Assembly: GCA_016931935.1 (NCBI GenBank)
Contig: JAFGDW010000170.1
Span: 1-64,000, forward strand
Length of the DNA: 64,000 bases
Direction: 5' to 3'
From: Candidatus Zhuqueibacterota bacterium
GTDB taxonomy: Bacteria > Zhuqueibacterota > Zhuqueibacteria > Thermofontimicrobiales > Thiofontviventaceae
Below, piece after piece: positions 45,616 to 55,208 of the stretch. The notes under the pieces were generated by a model. The model made no database searches, was not told the DNA's origin, and worked only from the letters and a program-made list of their open reading frames with translations. The stretch's first letter is position 1. The number at the start of each line of letters is the position of its first letter. Position numbers and translations under genes: made by a program.

Positions 45616-46602
45616 ATGACAAAAAAAGTAATGGTAACAGGAGCTACCGGATTTACCGGAGGCTATCTTGCAGAGGAACTTGTGAATCGCGGCTATCATG
45701 TGGTCGCTCTAGCGTTACCGGATCAAAATGTTGAACGATTGAAAAAACTGGGAATTGAAGTCGTCACCGGAAACCTGACGAAAAAGGATTCATTAATTCC
45801 GGCAGTCACCGGTGTGGATACAGTGTACCACATCGCTGCTGTTTATCGTGAACAAAATGTCCCCAAACAATATTTTTTTGATGTGAATGTTGGCGGATCA
45901 CGCAATTTGCTGGAAGCTGCCCTTGAAGCTGGCGTTCGACGGTATGTGCATTGCAGCACGGTTGGTGTGCAGGGTGAAATTAAGAATCCGCCAGCGAAAG
46001 AAACAGATCCGTATGGTCCCGGCGATGTGTATCAGCAATCCAAAGTCGAAGGTGAAAAATTGGCGCTGGAATTTTTCAAAAACAATGATATTGAAGGAGT
46101 GGTATTCCGGCCAGTCGGAATTTATGGCCCCGGCGATATGCGATTCCTGAAAATTTTCAAGTTCGTGAATAGCGGCACGTTCCGAATGATTGGGAACGGT
46201 GAGGTGCTGTACCATCTCACATTTGTTAAGGATTTAGTGAATGGTATTATTCTCTGCGGAGAAAAGAAAGAAGCCGTAGGTGAAATTTTCACGCTTGGCG
46301 GCAATGAGTATGTCACGTTAAAAGAATATGTGAAATTGCTGGCCGAGGTGCTTGGCGTAAAAGAGCCGAAAAAACATGTCCCATTATGGCCGGTCATGAT
46401 CGCCGCTGTTATTTTTGAAACGATCTGCTATCCCTTGCGGATTCAACCACCGATCTATCGCCGTCGGCTCGATTTCTTCACCAAAGATCGCGCGTTCGAT
46501 ATTTCAAAAGCGAAAAAACTGTTGGGCTACCAACCAAGTGTTGATTTAAAAACCGGACTGAAGCTGACAGCCGATTGGTATCGGGAAAATAATTTGTTAT
46601 AA
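45616..46602 (+). CDS. Extended SDR, epimerase/dehydratase family
   Basis: This is an NAD(P)-dependent short-chain dehydrogenase of 328 residues. It has TGATGFTGGYLAEEL at the N-terminus and the catalytic Ser-Tyr-Lys (HCSTVGV and YQQSKVEGE). RPVGIYGPGD is the substrate-side signature. The closest families are NAD-dependent epimerases/dehydratases and 3-beta-hydroxysteroid dehydrogenase-like enzymes, so a sugar substrate is likely but not certain. It lies among polysaccharide genes. Confidence 0.83.
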   Translation: MTKKVMVTGATGFTGGYLAEELVNRGYHVVALALPDQNVERLKKLGIEVVTGNLTKKDSLIPAVTGVDTVYHIAAVYREQNVPKQYFFDVNVGGSRNLLEAALEAGVRRYVHCSTVGVQGEIKNPPAKETDPYGPGDVYQQSKVEGEKLALEFFKNNDIEGVVFRPVGIYGPGDMRFLKIFKFVNSGTFRMIGNGEVLYHLTFVKDLVNGIILCGEKKEAVGEIFTLGGNEYVTLKEYVKLLAEVLGVKEPKKHVPLWPVMIAAVIFETICYPLRIQPPIYRRRLDFFTKDRAFDISKAKKLLGYQPSVDLKTGLKLTADWYRENNLL

Positions 46603-46623
46603 AAAATTGATCTGACGGGCACG

Positions 46624-46696
46624 TTGCCTGAGCTTGTCGAAGGCAACATTGCGATCAAGTCCACGGAGATGTCGGCTTCGGCAAGCTCAGCCGACA
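46624..46696. repeat. Paired CTGAGCTTGTCGAAG palindromes
   Basis: Two short inverted units face each other. The first is TTGCC...GGCAA (46624-46646) around CTGAGCTTGTCGAAG. The second is TGTCGGCT...AGCCGACA (46670-46696) around CTTCGGCAAGCTCAG, which is the reverse complement of the first core with one change. An open frame through it is not a gene. It would only extend the acyltransferase artificially. Confidence 0.82.
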
Positions 46697-46763
46697 GTCT
46701 ACGTCAGGCTGAATAGTAACATAAACTCCAGATTAAATGTTAAAAATTTTGATAGGATAGTAA

Positions 46764-46796
46764 AGCGATACCATTACTTTAAGCGATGGTATCGCT
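46764..46796. repeat. AGCGATACCAT hairpin
   Basis: A perfect 11-bp stem AGCGATACCAT (46764-46774) with ATGGTATCGCT (46786-46796) has an 11-base loop. A related element with the same AGCGATG[GC]TATCGCTATT right arm occurs at 50068-50098. The two form a small repeat family in this window. Confidence 0.8.
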
Positions 46797-46837
46797 ATTC
46801 TTATTCATATAACGATGCGAGAACCACAGGATACTCC

Positions 46838-47590
46838 ATGAAACAGGAAACCGTTGAAATTCAGAAAGAATTGTTTGATCAAAAAACGTCGGCATTGAAA
46901 AAGTATCAGCAATTGATAATCGGCAAAATCGGATTGGGAAGCCTGATAAAATACGAACTCATCATGCTACTTACTAGTTGGGTGCCCGGTGCATTGGGAC
47001 TGGTGCTTCGCATGAAACTCTATCCGCTGTTATTGGGCAACGTCGGCCGAGGGGTTACGTTTGGCCAAAATGTTGTACTGCGCCACCCGCATAAAATTAA
47101 AATTGGCGACAATGTAGTGATTGATGATAACGTTGTGCTCGATGCCAAAGGTCAGGATAACGATGGCATAACAATTGGCAACGGCGTGTTTCTCGGTCGT
47201 GGCACGATTTTTAACTGTAAGAATGGTGATATTGTGCTGGATGATAATGTGAATATGGGATTCAATTGTCATATTTTTTCTGCCAGCCGCGTGAAGTTGG
47301 GAAAGAATGCACTCATCGCTGCCAATTGCTACATGATTGGCGGGACACACAAATTCACACGTCTGGATATCTCACCGTTGGAACAGGAGCGCGAATCCAA
47401 AGGCATCGACATGGGCGCTAATATTTGGCTTGGTTCCAATGTCCAGGTCATGGATGGCGTTACTGTCGGACACGATGCAATCATTGGCACCGCAGCAGTG
47501 GTAAATGATAGTATCCCCGATTATGCAATCGCGGTGGGGATTCCCGCAAAGGTGATTAAAAATCGCAAAGATGCGGCGAAGGATGTATAA
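46838..47590 (+). CDS. Hexapeptide-repeat acyltransferase
   Basis: This is a 250-residue transferase of the left-handed beta-helix family. After a helical N-terminus, hexapeptide repeats (GVTFGQNVVLRHPHKIKIGD and so on) run from about residue 70 to 235, ending with the typical VAVGIPAKVIKN. The active-site His is in GGTHKFTR. Such enzymes O-acetylate sugars. ATG 46838 is preceded by CAGGAT. An upstream extension runs through the repeats at 46624-46796 and is not real. The stop overlaps the following GT4 start by one base. Confidence 0.88.
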   Translation: MKQETVEIQKELFDQKTSALKKYQQLIIGKIGLGSLIKYELIMLLTSWVPGALGLVLRMKLYPLLLGNVGRGVTFGQNVVLRHPHKIKIGDNVVIDDNVVLDAKGQDNDGITIGNGVFLGRGTIFNCKNGDIVLDDNVNMGFNCHIFSASRVKLGKNALIAANCYMIGGTHKFTRLDISPLEQERESKGIDMGANIWLGSNVQVMDGVTVGHDAIIGTAAVVNDSIPDYAIAVGIPAKVIKNRKDAAKDV

Positions 47591-48720
47591 TGGAGAATTC
47601 GAAAATTAACGTATTACATGTCATCGATAAGTTATCGATGGACGGCACCAATCCATCAAGTTGCACTAAGCTGTTTGTGGACTGGATGCCGAAGTTTGAC
47701 GCTGACAAATTTAATGTCAAAGTGTGCACACTGCGCGATCCCGATCCGGCAGGAAAGGTGCTTGAAGATATTGGCGTTGATGTGTTTTATATCAATAAAG
47801 GTAAAATTTCACCGGCCAATATTACTGAAATTGAAACGCTGATCCAGAAGCACAAAATTGATATTGTCCATCTGCACGGCTACAGCGCAGCTAATTTCGG
47901 ACGGATCGCCGCGCGGAGACAGGGCATTAAAAATGTGGTGCATGAACATGCAATTCTGAAAGTTCAACCGCATCAGTATGTAGCGGACTGGCTGCTTCGT
48001 AATAAAACTGATGCAGCCATTGCTGTTTCCGGCGCCGTCAAAGATTTCATGATGAGCGGCCGTCACGTCCCTGAAAATACAATTCGTGTTATCGAAAATG
48101 GCATTGACATCGAAAAATTTGCAGCGCCCTCACGTGAGGTTATTGAAAATGCCAGAAAACAATACGGTATTCCAGACGGCCAAAAAGTTATCGGTACGCT
48201 AACGCGATTTCGTGAAGAAAAGGGGAATCTGTATTTGATCGAAGCCATGCAGGATATTTTCAAACAACATCCCGACACGGTTTGTGTCTTGTTTGGCGAT
48301 GGACCATTGCGTGATGAATTAAAGCAACTGGTGAAGACATTAAATATAGAAAAGCATGTATTATTTCCTGGCTTTGTCAATGATATTCATACCGCTTACC
48401 ATCTGTTCGATGTCATGGTCATTCCATCGTTGTCCGAAGGATTTGGATTGGTGCTTGTGGAGGCAATGGCGTCGTCGCGCGCCTGTGTCGCCACGAAAAT
48501 CGGTGGCATGGTGGATATTCTGGACGACGGCACAACTGGCTTCTTTGTCCCCCCGAAAGATGCGGTTGCCATAGCTGTACAGGTGAATAAATTATTAGCA
48601 GATGACACGTTACGCGATTCATTGGGACGTGCTGCCAAACTCGCTAGCGAGAAATATACGATGCAGCACAATGTTGACGCTCTCATGGAGTTGTATCAAG
48701 GACTGATGTATCGTTCGTAG
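47590..48720 (+). CDS. Glycosyltransferase family 4
   Basis: This is a 376-residue GT-B transferase. It has an N-terminal acceptor domain (HVIDKLSMDGTNPSSCTKLF) and a C-terminal donor domain with VIGTLTRFREEKGNLYLIEA, VLFGDGPLRDEL and SLSEGFGLVLVEAMAS, which includes the E-x7-E motif. It is coupled to the acyltransferase by a one-base overlap. Sugar specificity is unknown. Confidence 0.92.
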   Translation: MENSKINVLHVIDKLSMDGTNPSSCTKLFVDWMPKFDADKFNVKVCTLRDPDPAGKVLEDIGVDVFYINKGKISPANITEIETLIQKHKIDIVHLHGYSAANFGRIAARRQGIKNVVHEHAILKVQPHQYVADWLLRNKTDAAIAVSGAVKDFMMSGRHVPENTIRVIENGIDIEKFAAPSREVIENARKQYGIPDGQKVIGTLTRFREEKGNLYLIEAMQDIFKQHPDTVCVLFGDGPLRDELKQLVKTLNIEKHVLFPGFVNDIHTAYHLFDVMVIPSLSEGFGLVLVEAMASSRACVATKIGGMVDILDDGTTGFFVPPKDAVAIAVQVNKLLADDTLRDSLGRAAKLASEKYTMQHNVDALMELYQGLMYRS

Positions 48721-48773
48721 GATGATGATATTTAGTGATGATGTTGTTCCTGTTTATAGGTTGAAAGTTATAC

Positions 48774-50003
48774 ATGATGAATCGCCGATTACATAGCCTG
48801 AAGTGGAGCTACCGCAAAAATGCATATGATATTGCCGGTGTGTTAGGACGACAATTTCCCGATTTCATTCTGTCAAACAATCCCAAACCAATTAAAAATC
48901 AGGTGCCTGTGTTTGTGCTGCACGGCGTGAAGCCCGAGCCTTTTACTCAGCAACTGGAATATTTGAAGACGAATGGCTACCGAACACTAAATGCGGATGA
49001 ATTGTATGCTGTATTGACCAATCAACACCAATGTCCGGAAAATGCTATCGCCCTGACATTTGATGATGGCTGGTCAAACATGTACAGCGTCGCTTTTCCC
49101 CTTTTGAAAAAATATGGATTCCAGGCGATTTGTTTTCTTGTCCCCGGCCTGATACAGGAATCAGCACCGAAACAAATAACGCTGGAAGATGTATGGGCAG
49201 GTAAAGCAGCGCTTGCGGATGTGCAATCACGCGATTTCGCCGATTCTCCCCTTTCAACCTGGGAAGAAATCGCCGAAATGCATGCAAGCGGGATTGTGGA
49301 TTTCCAGGCCCATACGATGTACCATCATCTGGTTGCGACATCACCGAAGCTTATCGATTTTATTCATCCGGCGTTTCCGTATTACCGATTTGGGCCGATT
49401 AATGTGCCGGTGTATCTGCAAAACGGAAATGAACTGGTATCCCGCCAATTACCCCTGGGAACACCAATCTATGATGCAGAACCGCGTCTGTATGGCAAAT
49501 ATCGCTTTTACGATCCGGAGCTGTTGCGACAAGCCTGTGTGGAATTTGTAAACCAAAATGGTGGAAATGAATTTTTCAGGAAATCGGACTGGCGTACGGA
49601 ATTGACGACTTTTTTTAGTCGTACGAAACAGGAATTGAATGACAAGGGGCGTTACGAAACACAGGCTGATTTGGAGCAGGACATTTTGAGAGATTTGGAA
49701 CAAACTAAACAAATTTTAGAAAAGTGCCTGCCCGGCAAAAAAGTTCAGCATTTGTGCTACCCCTGGTTTCTCGGGAGCGAAACGGCTGTGAAAATGTCCC
49801 GCGAAGCTGGCTATATTGCAAATTATTGGGGAACACTATTTAACAATCCGGTTCCGCGACCGGGTACCGATCCGTTTTATATCAGCCGGACTGAAGATAT
49901 TTACATTTACCGGTTACCTGGCGACGGACGAAAATCACTTTCATCGCTGATGAAACAGAAAATCAGACATTTTTTACCGGGATTTTTGAAGACGATTAAA
50001 TGA
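48774..50003 (+). CDS. Polysaccharide deacetylase (NodB-like)
   Basis: This is a 409-residue NodB-fold protein. The metal-binding FDDGWSNMYS motif (LTFDDGW) and HTMYHHLVATSP supply the conserved Asp and His residues. It has a roughly 130-residue insertion between the two halves, then LCYPWFLGSETAVKMSREAGY. No signal peptide is seen, so the location is uncertain. It would remove acetyl groups from amino sugars in the polymer. Deacetylases of this kind are part of exosortase-A-type loci. Confidence 0.86.
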   Translation: MMNRRLHSLKWSYRKNAYDIAGVLGRQFPDFILSNNPKPIKNQVPVFVLHGVKPEPFTQQLEYLKTNGYRTLNADELYAVLTNQHQCPENAIALTFDDGWSNMYSVAFPLLKKYGFQAICFLVPGLIQESAPKQITLEDVWAGKAALADVQSRDFADSPLSTWEEIAEMHASGIVDFQAHTMYHHLVATSPKLIDFIHPAFPYYRFGPINVPVYLQNGNELVSRQLPLGTPIYDAEPRLYGKYRFYDPELLRQACVEFVNQNGGNEFFRKSDWRTELTTFFSRTKQELNDKGRYETQADLEQDILRDLEQTKQILEKCLPGKKVQHLCYPWFLGSETAVKMSREAGYIANYWGTLFNNPVPRPGTDPFYISRTEDIYIYRLPGDGRKSLSSLMKQKIRHFLPGFLKTIK

Positions 50004-50015
50004 GAGAAATTACAG

Positions 50016-50150
50016 GTGAAACGTCAAACGTCAATTGTGAAACGATTATTTATTTCAGGAGTGTCGGGCGATAGTATCGTTCAAAGCGATGCTATCGCTA
50101 TTTAAGATAAAAACTTAGAGTTATTTGTCGTCTCACGTTTCACGTCTCAC
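50016..50150. repeat. GTGAAACGT inverted repeat enclosing a hairpin
   Basis: GTGAAACGT (50016-50024) and GTGAAACG (50037-50044) lie on the left. CGTCTCACGTTTCACGTCTCAC (split: CGTCTCACG, TTTCACGTCTCAC) lies on the right (50129-50150). Between them is the hairpin GCGATAGTATCG...CGATGCTATCGC (50068-50098), one mismatch, related to the element at 46764. The composite repeat fills the gap between the deacetylase and the next gene. Confidence 0.78.
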
Positions 50151-50170
50151 TTTTTGCTATCAGGATTTAC

Positions 50171-51127
50171 ATGAATAAAAAAACATTACTTAAAACAATC
50201 ATAAGCATCTTGTTGGTTGCTTTTATCTTTTATAAAATAAATATCAACGAATTTCTTGCTACCGTTGCCAATGCTAATATAGCAGTTTTTAGTATATCAT
50301 TTTTATCGCTTATATTTCAACAGTGGCTAATCGCCTATACGTGGTATATTGTGGTGAAGGCACAGCAGCATGCCGTGCCAATGTGGCGGGTGGTACAGGT
50401 GCACTTCATCGGTAATTTTTTCGGTACATTTTTACCGACCAGTATTGGGATGGATATTATTCGTGCGTACAGCCTGTCCCGTCATCTCAAACAAGGTGTG
50501 GACGCTGCCAGCTCGATGTTTGTTGTGCGGGTGATTGGTTTTCTGGTGTTATTTTTAATGGCGCTGGCAATGTGCATTTTTCAGGGCGATTTAATTCAGG
50601 ACGCACAAATAATCTGGGTAATCGTTGTTACATCGATACTTTTCACGGCTGGTGTGCTCGTGATGTTTATTCCCCCGATTCGTAACCTGCTGTATCGGTT
50701 GTTGCTGTTATTCCGCATTCGCAGCGTCAAAGAAAAACTGGAATACTTTTACAGTTCAACCATTCAGCTTGCCCAATACCGATCGCTGTTGGTAAAAATA
50801 ATTATCATTTCCTTTTTGATGCAGGTGATCGGCATTATTAATTTTTATCTGATTGGCGTTGCACTGCATATTCCGGTGCCGTTGGCCTATTATTTTCTTT
50901 ATCTGCCGATCATTCAGGTGATAATTATGATTCCCATTTCGATTGCCGGAATTGGAGTCCGGGAAGGTACATTTGTGTACTTCTTTTCACAAATCGGCGC
51001 TCAACAGGCTGAAGCGTTGTCGCTGTCCATTTTAATGTTTTCACAAGCGATTGGGCTGGCGTTAATTGGTGGAATATTGTACTGGACATCCAATATCAAA
51101 CTACCGGCAAAAAGTGAGGCAGTGTAA
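50171..51127 (+). CDS. Flippase-like LPG-synthase TM protein
   Basis: This is a 318-residue integral membrane protein with about eight helices, from the family of lysylphosphatidylglycerol synthase transmembrane regions (UPF0104/AglD-like). GNFFGTFLPTSIGMDIIRAYSLSRH is a characteristic loop, and IPISIAGIGVREG a second. Members of this family in glycan loci are suggested to flip or transfer lipid-linked sugars, without proof. It lacks the soluble LPG synthase domain. Confidence 0.84.
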   Translation: MNKKTLLKTIISILLVAFIFYKININEFLATVANANIAVFSISFLSLIFQQWLIAYTWYIVVKAQQHAVPMWRVVQVHFIGNFFGTFLPTSIGMDIIRAYSLSRHLKQGVDAASSMFVVRVIGFLVLFLMALAMCIFQGDLIQDAQIIWVIVVTSILFTAGVLVMFIPPIRNLLYRLLLLFRIRSVKEKLEYFYSSTIQLAQYRSLLVKIIIISFLMQVIGIINFYLIGVALHIPVPLAYYFLYLPIIQVIIMIPISIAGIGVREGTFVYFFSQIGAQQAEALSLSILMFSQAIGLALIGGILYWTSNIKLPAKSEAV

Positions 51128-51177
51128 AAAAAAGCTTTCTATTCATGAATAAAATACGCAATTTTGTTGAGGAACGA

Positions 51178-52317
51178 ATGATTACGATTGAAAAGATAAC
51201 GAATTTTGATGATGCAAATCTGAAACACATGTGGACCGAATTGCTGGCTGAATGTCAGGCGCCCCACATTTTTTTAACATATGAATGGTTGAGTACATGG
51301 TGGGAAAGCTATGGCGTCGGCAAGGAGCTTGCCATTCTTGTTGCCAAAAATGGAGAAACGATCGTTGCAATAGCCCCGCTAATGATTGTCCACCAACGCT
51401 TTTCCCCGGTCAAGACGATTGAATTTGTCGGAACCGGATTTTCCGATTATCATGATTTTATTATTCGGGAAGCACACGAAGAAGTACTTTCCGCTATTTT
51501 CGACTATCTGGATTCTATCGGTGCACACGCCATTCGGTTGCGACACATTCCGGAGTGGTCGGCTAATCTGCCAGTCATTCGAAAAGTACTAAATGAACGA
51601 TATGACGCTGCCAATGTGAGCGACCAGGAAATTGTTGAGTGTCCTTATATTCAATTCACCGGGGATTGGGAATCATATTTTAATAGTCTGCCCCAAAAAT
51701 TTCGGGCGGATGTTCGTCGCCGTATCAGACGAATTGAAGAAAACGGAGAGTTAAAATACATAAGAGTCACAGGCAACGATGAAAATATCACAAAATATTT
51801 GGAACAGGTTTTCGATCTTCACCAAAAAAATTGGGAGTCACGAAATTTCCGATGTTTCTTCTCATTTGCTAATTCCCGCAACCGGGAGTTTGTCAAAAAA
51901 ATAACTGAGCGATTCGCGGATAAAAACTGGTACACGTTATTGCTGTTAATATTTGATGATCAAATTGTGGCGTATACATATGGCTTTACCTATAATAATA
52001 CTGTCTCCCTGTGGAATACCTCATATGATTTGGAATACGTGAAATTTGCAGTCGGGAAAATAGTTCACCGATATCTGATTGAAGATTACATCACCAATGG
52101 TTTTGAAAAATGCGATTTTATGCGAGGCGTCGAACCGTACAAAATGGAGTGGTGTAATTCGGTTTTAAAAAATTATGAAATCAGCATCTATTCAAGTGGC
52201 CCGATTTCAAAAATTACGGCCTACTACTATTTGACATTGAAGCCGTATCTTGAGACTAATGATACATTCAATAGATTATTGAGCGTTAAATTTATAAGTA
52301 AGCTGCTGGGAAAATAG
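51178..52317 (+). CDS. GNAT/FemAB-like acyltransferase
   Basis: This is a 379-residue protein of the BioF2-like/Acetyltransf_6 (CelD-like) type. Conserved features include FLTYEWLSTWWESYG near the N-terminus and the middle segment QKFRADVRRRIRRIEENGELKY. The C-terminus has TYGFTYNNTVSLWNTSYDLEY and DFMRGVEPYKMEW. FemAB-like proteins in polysaccharide loci transfer acyl or aminoacyl groups. I chose ATG 51178, six bases after TGAGGA. ATG 51145 would lack a ribosome site. Confidence 0.82.
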   Translation: MITIEKITNFDDANLKHMWTELLAECQAPHIFLTYEWLSTWWESYGVGKELAILVAKNGETIVAIAPLMIVHQRFSPVKTIEFVGTGFSDYHDFIIREAHEEVLSAIFDYLDSIGAHAIRLRHIPEWSANLPVIRKVLNERYDAANVSDQEIVECPYIQFTGDWESYFNSLPQKFRADVRRRIRRIEENGELKYIRVTGNDENITKYLEQVFDLHQKNWESRNFRCFFSFANSRNREFVKKITERFADKNWYTLLLLIFDDQIVAYTYGFTYNNTVSLWNTSYDLEYVKFAVGKIVHRYLIEDYITNGFEKCDFMRGVEPYKMEWCNSVLKNYEISIYSSGPISKITAYYYLTLKPYLETNDTFNRLLSVKFISKLLGK

Positions 52318-52479
52318 CAGTACACTATTCTTTTTCAAATAAACGAGATATGAAAACGGTAATTGTGACAAATATTTTCAATAATGTCATAAACAATTCT
52401 GCAAAAATATGTCCTTGCACCTATTCCTTTATTAATCAGTAGATTGTCAAATAAATTTCATCGTTTTCGGAGGAAGGGT

Positions 52480-55116
52480 ATGAGAAAGGCCTGGCGTAGC
52501 TGCATTTTAAATCTTTCAGTCCTGACGTTAGGGCTACTCCTTTTGAACGCATCGCGTTCATACGGACATGTTACGTTTACAGATGTAACCTCACAAGCAG
52601 GAGCAACCGCGCAGGAGGAAGTTGATGGATATGGTCATGGCGTTGCCTTCGGCGATTTTAACAATGATGGTTTTGAAGATTTGTATTTATTGGTCAATCT
52701 TTATGATAACTACCTTTTTATCAGCCGGGGCGATGGTACGTTTGAAGAGCGAGCTGCTGATGCCGGAGTCCGTGGTCCCGGCAATGGAGTCGGCGATCGC
52801 TGTGTGAATATTGTGGATTATGACAATGATGGGGATTTGGATATATATCTCACAAATTCCGGCTCCAATAATTTGTATCGGAACAATGGCGGCGTTCATT
52901 TTTCTGACGTGAGCTGGGCCAGTGGCGCAACAGGTTCCGGCTCTAATTTGGGAGAGCATTCATCGTGGTGTGATTATAATAATGATGGATATATTGATTT
53001 CTTCACATCAAACTGGGATGAACGGTGTGCGCTGTTTAAAAATAACGGAGATGGCACGTTCACGGATGTGACAACGTCAGCAGGAATATCCATCGATCAG
53101 GGTTACAGCCCAAGTAATGTATGGTTTGATTACGATAATGATGGCAATCTTGACCTATTCGTCAGTCGGGCTGTAGAAAATCCGAATTGGTTATGGCGCA
53201 ACAACGGCGATGGGACATTTACAGATGTTGCTTCACAGGCGGGTTTGGTAGTTACTATCGAAGGTCACGGCTCTGCAGCAGCCGATTATAACAATGACGG
53301 ATTTATCGATCTGTATCAAACCAGTGATAAAGGCGCGAACGCACTATATCGCAATAATGGGAACGGAACATTTACTGAAGTTGGTGCAGTTGCCCGTGTT
53401 GATGACGAACGACGTACACTGGCTGGCGCATGGGGCGATTTTGATAATGATGGCTGGCTTGATCTTTTCATCACAAACTATCGGGTGCCCAACTGTCTCT
53501 ATTTTAACAATGGTGATGGGACGTTTTCAGTGGACGACAGCTTTTTTGAAGACTGGGAAGCAGGTTATAGTATTACACTGGGCGATTATAATAACGACGG
53601 ATTTCTGGATATCTACCACTCCAATTCCGGTCAAAAAAGTCGATTGTTCAGGAATGATAGAAACAGCAACCACTGGTTGAAAATAAGGTTGCAGGGAGTG
53701 CAAAGTAACTCTTATGGCATCGGCGCCAGAATCGAAGTGCTTGTCGGTTCAGCAAAACAAGATCAGGAAGTCACCGCCGGGAGTGGTTATACAGGACAGA
53801 ATTCACTCATTATCAATTTCGGTCTGGCGGGAAGCACCGTGGCCGATAAAGTGATTGTTCACTGGCCCAGTGGCGCCAGGCAAGTACTCACTAATGTTGC
53901 AGCGGACCAGAAAATTACAATCGTGGAAGCGGATAATTCCATCTTCAATATTGCCGGGATGGTCTCTTATTATTCCAATGCGTTATCGGTAGACGATGTC
54001 CGACTCGATGTGGATAATGGAAATCAGACATTTGATAACAGCATAAATGGTCAATACGCGTTCGATTTGGACGGCTGGGAAAATCATATTATTACGCCGG
54101 AAAAAATGACGAACCACAGTGCAGATGGCTGGGCCGTTGATATGTACGATGCTGCTTTAACGGCGCAACATGCCATTGGCTTGATTACGTTGAATGATAT
54201 GCAACAGATCGCTGCGCAAATTGATAGTACCGGTGAGATTACATTTTTTAACGCCGCGCAAATTGCCCGTTACGCCGTCGGTTTAAATCCAGTCGGCTCA
54301 ACAATTATCGGATCATGGAAATTTAGTCCGGCGAGCAGAATCTATGTTGACTTGGAAGCTAATCAAGCCAACCAGAATTACCAGGCTATTTTAGCAGGTG
54401 ATGTTAGCGGAAGTTGGTCGACTCAACCGCCATTGTCCAGGGAAAGTCAGGTGACAAATCGATTGTCGGAGTCATATGTTATACAGGATGACACACTCAT
54501 CCTGCCGTTTTACAATATTCGCAACAGTGCCATGATTGCATTCGATTTGTCACTTGATTATCCCGATCAATATCTCGAATTTGTGGAAATAGTAAAATCC
54601 CCCCGCGGAAAGGATATTTCGTTTGTTTTCAATAAAACAGAAAATAATATTCGTGTTGGCGGATATAGCGTGAAACAGCACAACGATGATAGCGAATTGT
54701 TTGCTTTGAAATTTCATCTCCGTACAAATGTAGTCCCTGCCGATCGGATTGTGATGAATCATTTCAGAATAAATAATAGTATTTCGGAAACATCGATGAT
54801 GTCGCTAACAGAAATTCAGGCCGGAAATACGCAACCACGGAGTTTTTCACTAATGCAGAATTATCCGAATCCATTTAACAGTTCAACGGTCATTCCGTTG
54901 ACTATCCCTGAAAGCGATGATGTCACAATCCAAATCTATAATCAACAGGGCGCGTTGGTACGGATACTTGTAAATGGACGCCTTAAACAGGGAAATCATT
55001 CAATCCATTGGGATGGCATGAATAATGAAGGTGTTACCACTGCCAGCGGTATCTATTTTGTTCAAGTCAATTATAGGCACGAAATTAAATTTTTGAAGCT
55101 GGTAACGATACGTTGA
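52480..55116 (+). CDS. Secreted FG-GAP/ASPIC protein with sorting tail
   Basis: This is an 878-residue extracellular protein. A signal peptide is followed by seven FG-GAP/VCBS-type repeats (about residues 30-400), each with a D[YF][ND]NDG calcium loop. The ASPIC/UnbV domain follows (about 398-487; HWLKIRLQG to VIVHWPSGARQVL). A dockerin-like module comes next (about 489-647; DMYDAALTAQHAIGL and AGDVSGSW), then a cohesin-like beta domain (about 665-764). The last 90 residues begin MQNYPNPFNSST and are a type IX-like C-terminal sorting domain. ATG 52480 is preceded by GGAGGAAGGG. It may be a surface adhesin or scaffold associated with the polysaccharide. Confidence 0.9.
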   Translation: MRKAWRSCILNLSVLTLGLLLLNASRSYGHVTFTDVTSQAGATAQEEVDGYGHGVAFGDFNNDGFEDLYLLVNLYDNYLFISRGDGTFEERAADAGVRGPGNGVGDRCVNIVDYDNDGDLDIYLTNSGSNNLYRNNGGVHFSDVSWASGATGSGSNLGEHSSWCDYNNDGYIDFFTSNWDERCALFKNNGDGTFTDVTTSAGISIDQGYSPSNVWFDYDNDGNLDLFVSRAVENPNWLWRNNGDGTFTDVASQAGLVVTIEGHGSAAADYNNDGFIDLYQTSDKGANALYRNNGNGTFTEVGAVARVDDERRTLAGAWGDFDNDGWLDLFITNYRVPNCLYFNNGDGTFSVDDSFFEDWEAGYSITLGDYNNDGFLDIYHSNSGQKSRLFRNDRNSNHWLKIRLQGVQSNSYGIGARIEVLVGSAKQDQEVTAGSGYTGQNSLIINFGLAGSTVADKVIVHWPSGARQVLTNVAADQKITIVEADNSIFNIAGMVSYYSNALSVDDVRLDVDNGNQTFDNSINGQYAFDLDGWENHIITPEKMTNHSADGWAVDMYDAALTAQHAIGLITLNDMQQIAAQIDSTGEITFFNAAQIARYAVGLNPVGSTIIGSWKFSPASRIYVDLEANQANQNYQAILAGDVSGSWSTQPPLSRESQVTNRLSESYVIQDDTLILPFYNIRNSAMIAFDLSLDYPDQYLEFVEIVKSPRGKDISFVFNKTENNIRVGGYSVKQHNDDSELFALKFHLRTNVVPADRIVMNHFRINNSISETSMMSLTEIQAGNTQPRSFSLMQNYPNPFNSSTVIPLTIPESDDVTIQIYNQQGALVRILVNGRLKQGNHSIHWDGMNNEGVTTASGIYFVQVNYRHEIKFLKLVTIR

Positions 55117-55208
55117 CAGCAACTCCCATCAATAAAATAAGCTGGAATCACAACTAGCTGGCACATATAAAGAATCCGGAAAGGCAGATTAGGCAGGGGG
55201 AATAAGTA

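Noticed and set aside
46634-46837. N-terminal extension of the acyltransferase
   Set aside because: It is the translation of intergenic palindromes (46624-46796). The ATG at 46838 has a ribosome site and starts the family-type protein.
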